From Nitrospirota bacterium (GTDB lineage Bacteria; Nitrospirota; Thermodesulfovibrionia; UBA6902; BMS3Bbin08), in the NCBI GenBank assembly GCA_030637135.1, contig DAOVVO010000067.1, forward strand, positions 1 to 7,428: a stretch of 7,428 bases of DNA. The letters run 5' to 3'. The first letter of the stretch is position 1. Every line of letters begins with the position of its first letter. The notes beneath the pieces were generated by a model that was not told where the DNA came from, made no database searches, and saw only the letters and a list, made by a program, of their open reading frames with translations. The position numbers were made by a program, and so were the translations under genes. Of this stretch, positions 6,893 through 7,428 are shown one piece after another.

Positions 6893-7428
6893 ATGAATAC
6901 TATTTATCTTATTGATGTAACAAACAGAGACGGCGTGCAGACCTCACGCATAATGTTGAGCAAGCTCGCAAAGACTATACTCAATATTTACCTTGACGAT
7001 ATGGGAATATTTCAAAGCGAGATTGGATTTCCTACACTAAGGCATGAGATAAACTATATAAATGCCAACCTCGAACTTGCCCGGAAAGGCGTTATCAAGA
7101 ATATGCATCTTGAAGGCTGGTGCAGAGCGGTCAAAGGAGATATAGAGCTGGCTTTTAAAAACTGCCCGGACATAAAACACCTGAATATATCAATTTCAAC
7201 CTCCGAGATAATGATTCAGGGAAAATTCCAGGGTAGCAAGAAATGGAATGACATCCTTAATTCTATGGTTAGCGCACTAAAAACCGCGAAATCCCTCGGT
7301 GTAGAAACCATAGGGGTGAATGCAGAGGATGCATCAAGAACTGACGTTGAAAGACTTATAGAATTTACACAGGCTGCCAAAGAAAACGGGGCTGACCGTT
7401 TTCGTTACTGTGACACCCTTGGTGAAGA
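6893..7428 (+). CDS. Homocitrate/isopropylmalate synthase family protein, 3'-partial
   Basis: I translated this frame by hand; it stays open to the window end, giving 178 codons. It belongs to the HMGL-like (DRE-TIM metallolyase, COG0119) family, whose synthases condense acetyl-CoA with a 2-oxoacid. Visible marks are DVTNRDGVQT (8-17, with catalytic R12 and metal ligand D13), SEIGFPT (42-48), GWCRAVKGDIELAF (75-88), HLNISISTSEI (96-106), VNAEDASRTD (142-151) and RYCDTLGE (171-178). EDASRTD and the CRAV segment point to the NifV/LeuA-like synthases rather than HMG-CoA lyase. The substrate cannot be assigned, and the metal-binding HxH lies beyond the window. The first motif reads DVTNRDG where most relatives have D-T-LRDG. 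The ATG at 6893 fits the family start but has no clear ribosome site; an in-phase 14-codon frame precedes it. Confidence 0.88.
   Translation, partial: MNTIYLIDVTNRDGVQTSRIMLSKLAKTILNIYLDDMGIFQSEIGFPTLRHEINYINANLELARKGVIKNMHLEGWCRAVKGDIELAFKNCPDIKHLNISISTSEIMIQGKFQGSKKWNDILNSMVSALKTAKSLGVETIGVNAEDASRTDVERLIEFTQAAKENGADRFRYCDTLGE

Overview
The window reads as chromosomal DNA from a Gram-negative bacterium with a roughly 40% GC genome (estimated by eye). The Gram-negative call rests on an LpxL/HtrB-type lipid A acyltransferase. Lineage cannot be fixed from sequence alone. The gene content and the dispersed CCCCGTTAGA palindromes would suit an environmental lineage such as a Planctomycetota (anammox-type) or Nitrospirota-like bacterium, but that is a guess.

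Left part (1-3496), a copper module. A methionine-rich protein (29 Met in 111 residues) precedes a complete 880-residue Cu(I)-exporting P1B-type ATPase. The ATPase carries an N-terminal YHS domain and two CxxC heavy-metal-binding domains ahead of the pump. The likely division of labour is metal buffering by the Met-rich protein and ATP-driven export by the pump; this is inference. The ATPase gene is bracketed by two related palindromic elements (419-462 and 3318-3448) sharing the core GTTTACCCCGTTAGA. A second, unrelated perfect 16-bp inverted repeat (3456-3496) lies directly after the right-hand element.

Middle part (3635-4890). A DUF502-family two-helix membrane protein on the minus strand is divergent from a YajQ-family nucleotide-binding protein on the plus strand. 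Their shared 215-bp spacer holds a good sigma70-like promoter for yajQ and a small leader hairpin.

Right part (5107-7428), all plus strand: an LpxL/HtrB-like acyltransferase, a UbiX flavin prenyltransferase, and the first 178 codons of a homocitrate/isopropylmalate-synthase family (DRE-TIM metallolyase) gene that runs off the window. The last gene has no stop inside the window. A 14-codon open frame sits in phase just upstream of it. These are mostly housekeeping functions (outer membrane lipid, prenyl-FMN cofactor, 2-oxoacid condensation) with no obvious shared pathway.

I see no rRNA, tRNA, CRISPR array, transposase or phage gene. No clearly new multi-gene system is evident. The most unusual items are the Met-rich protein and the palindromic elements flanking the copper pump.
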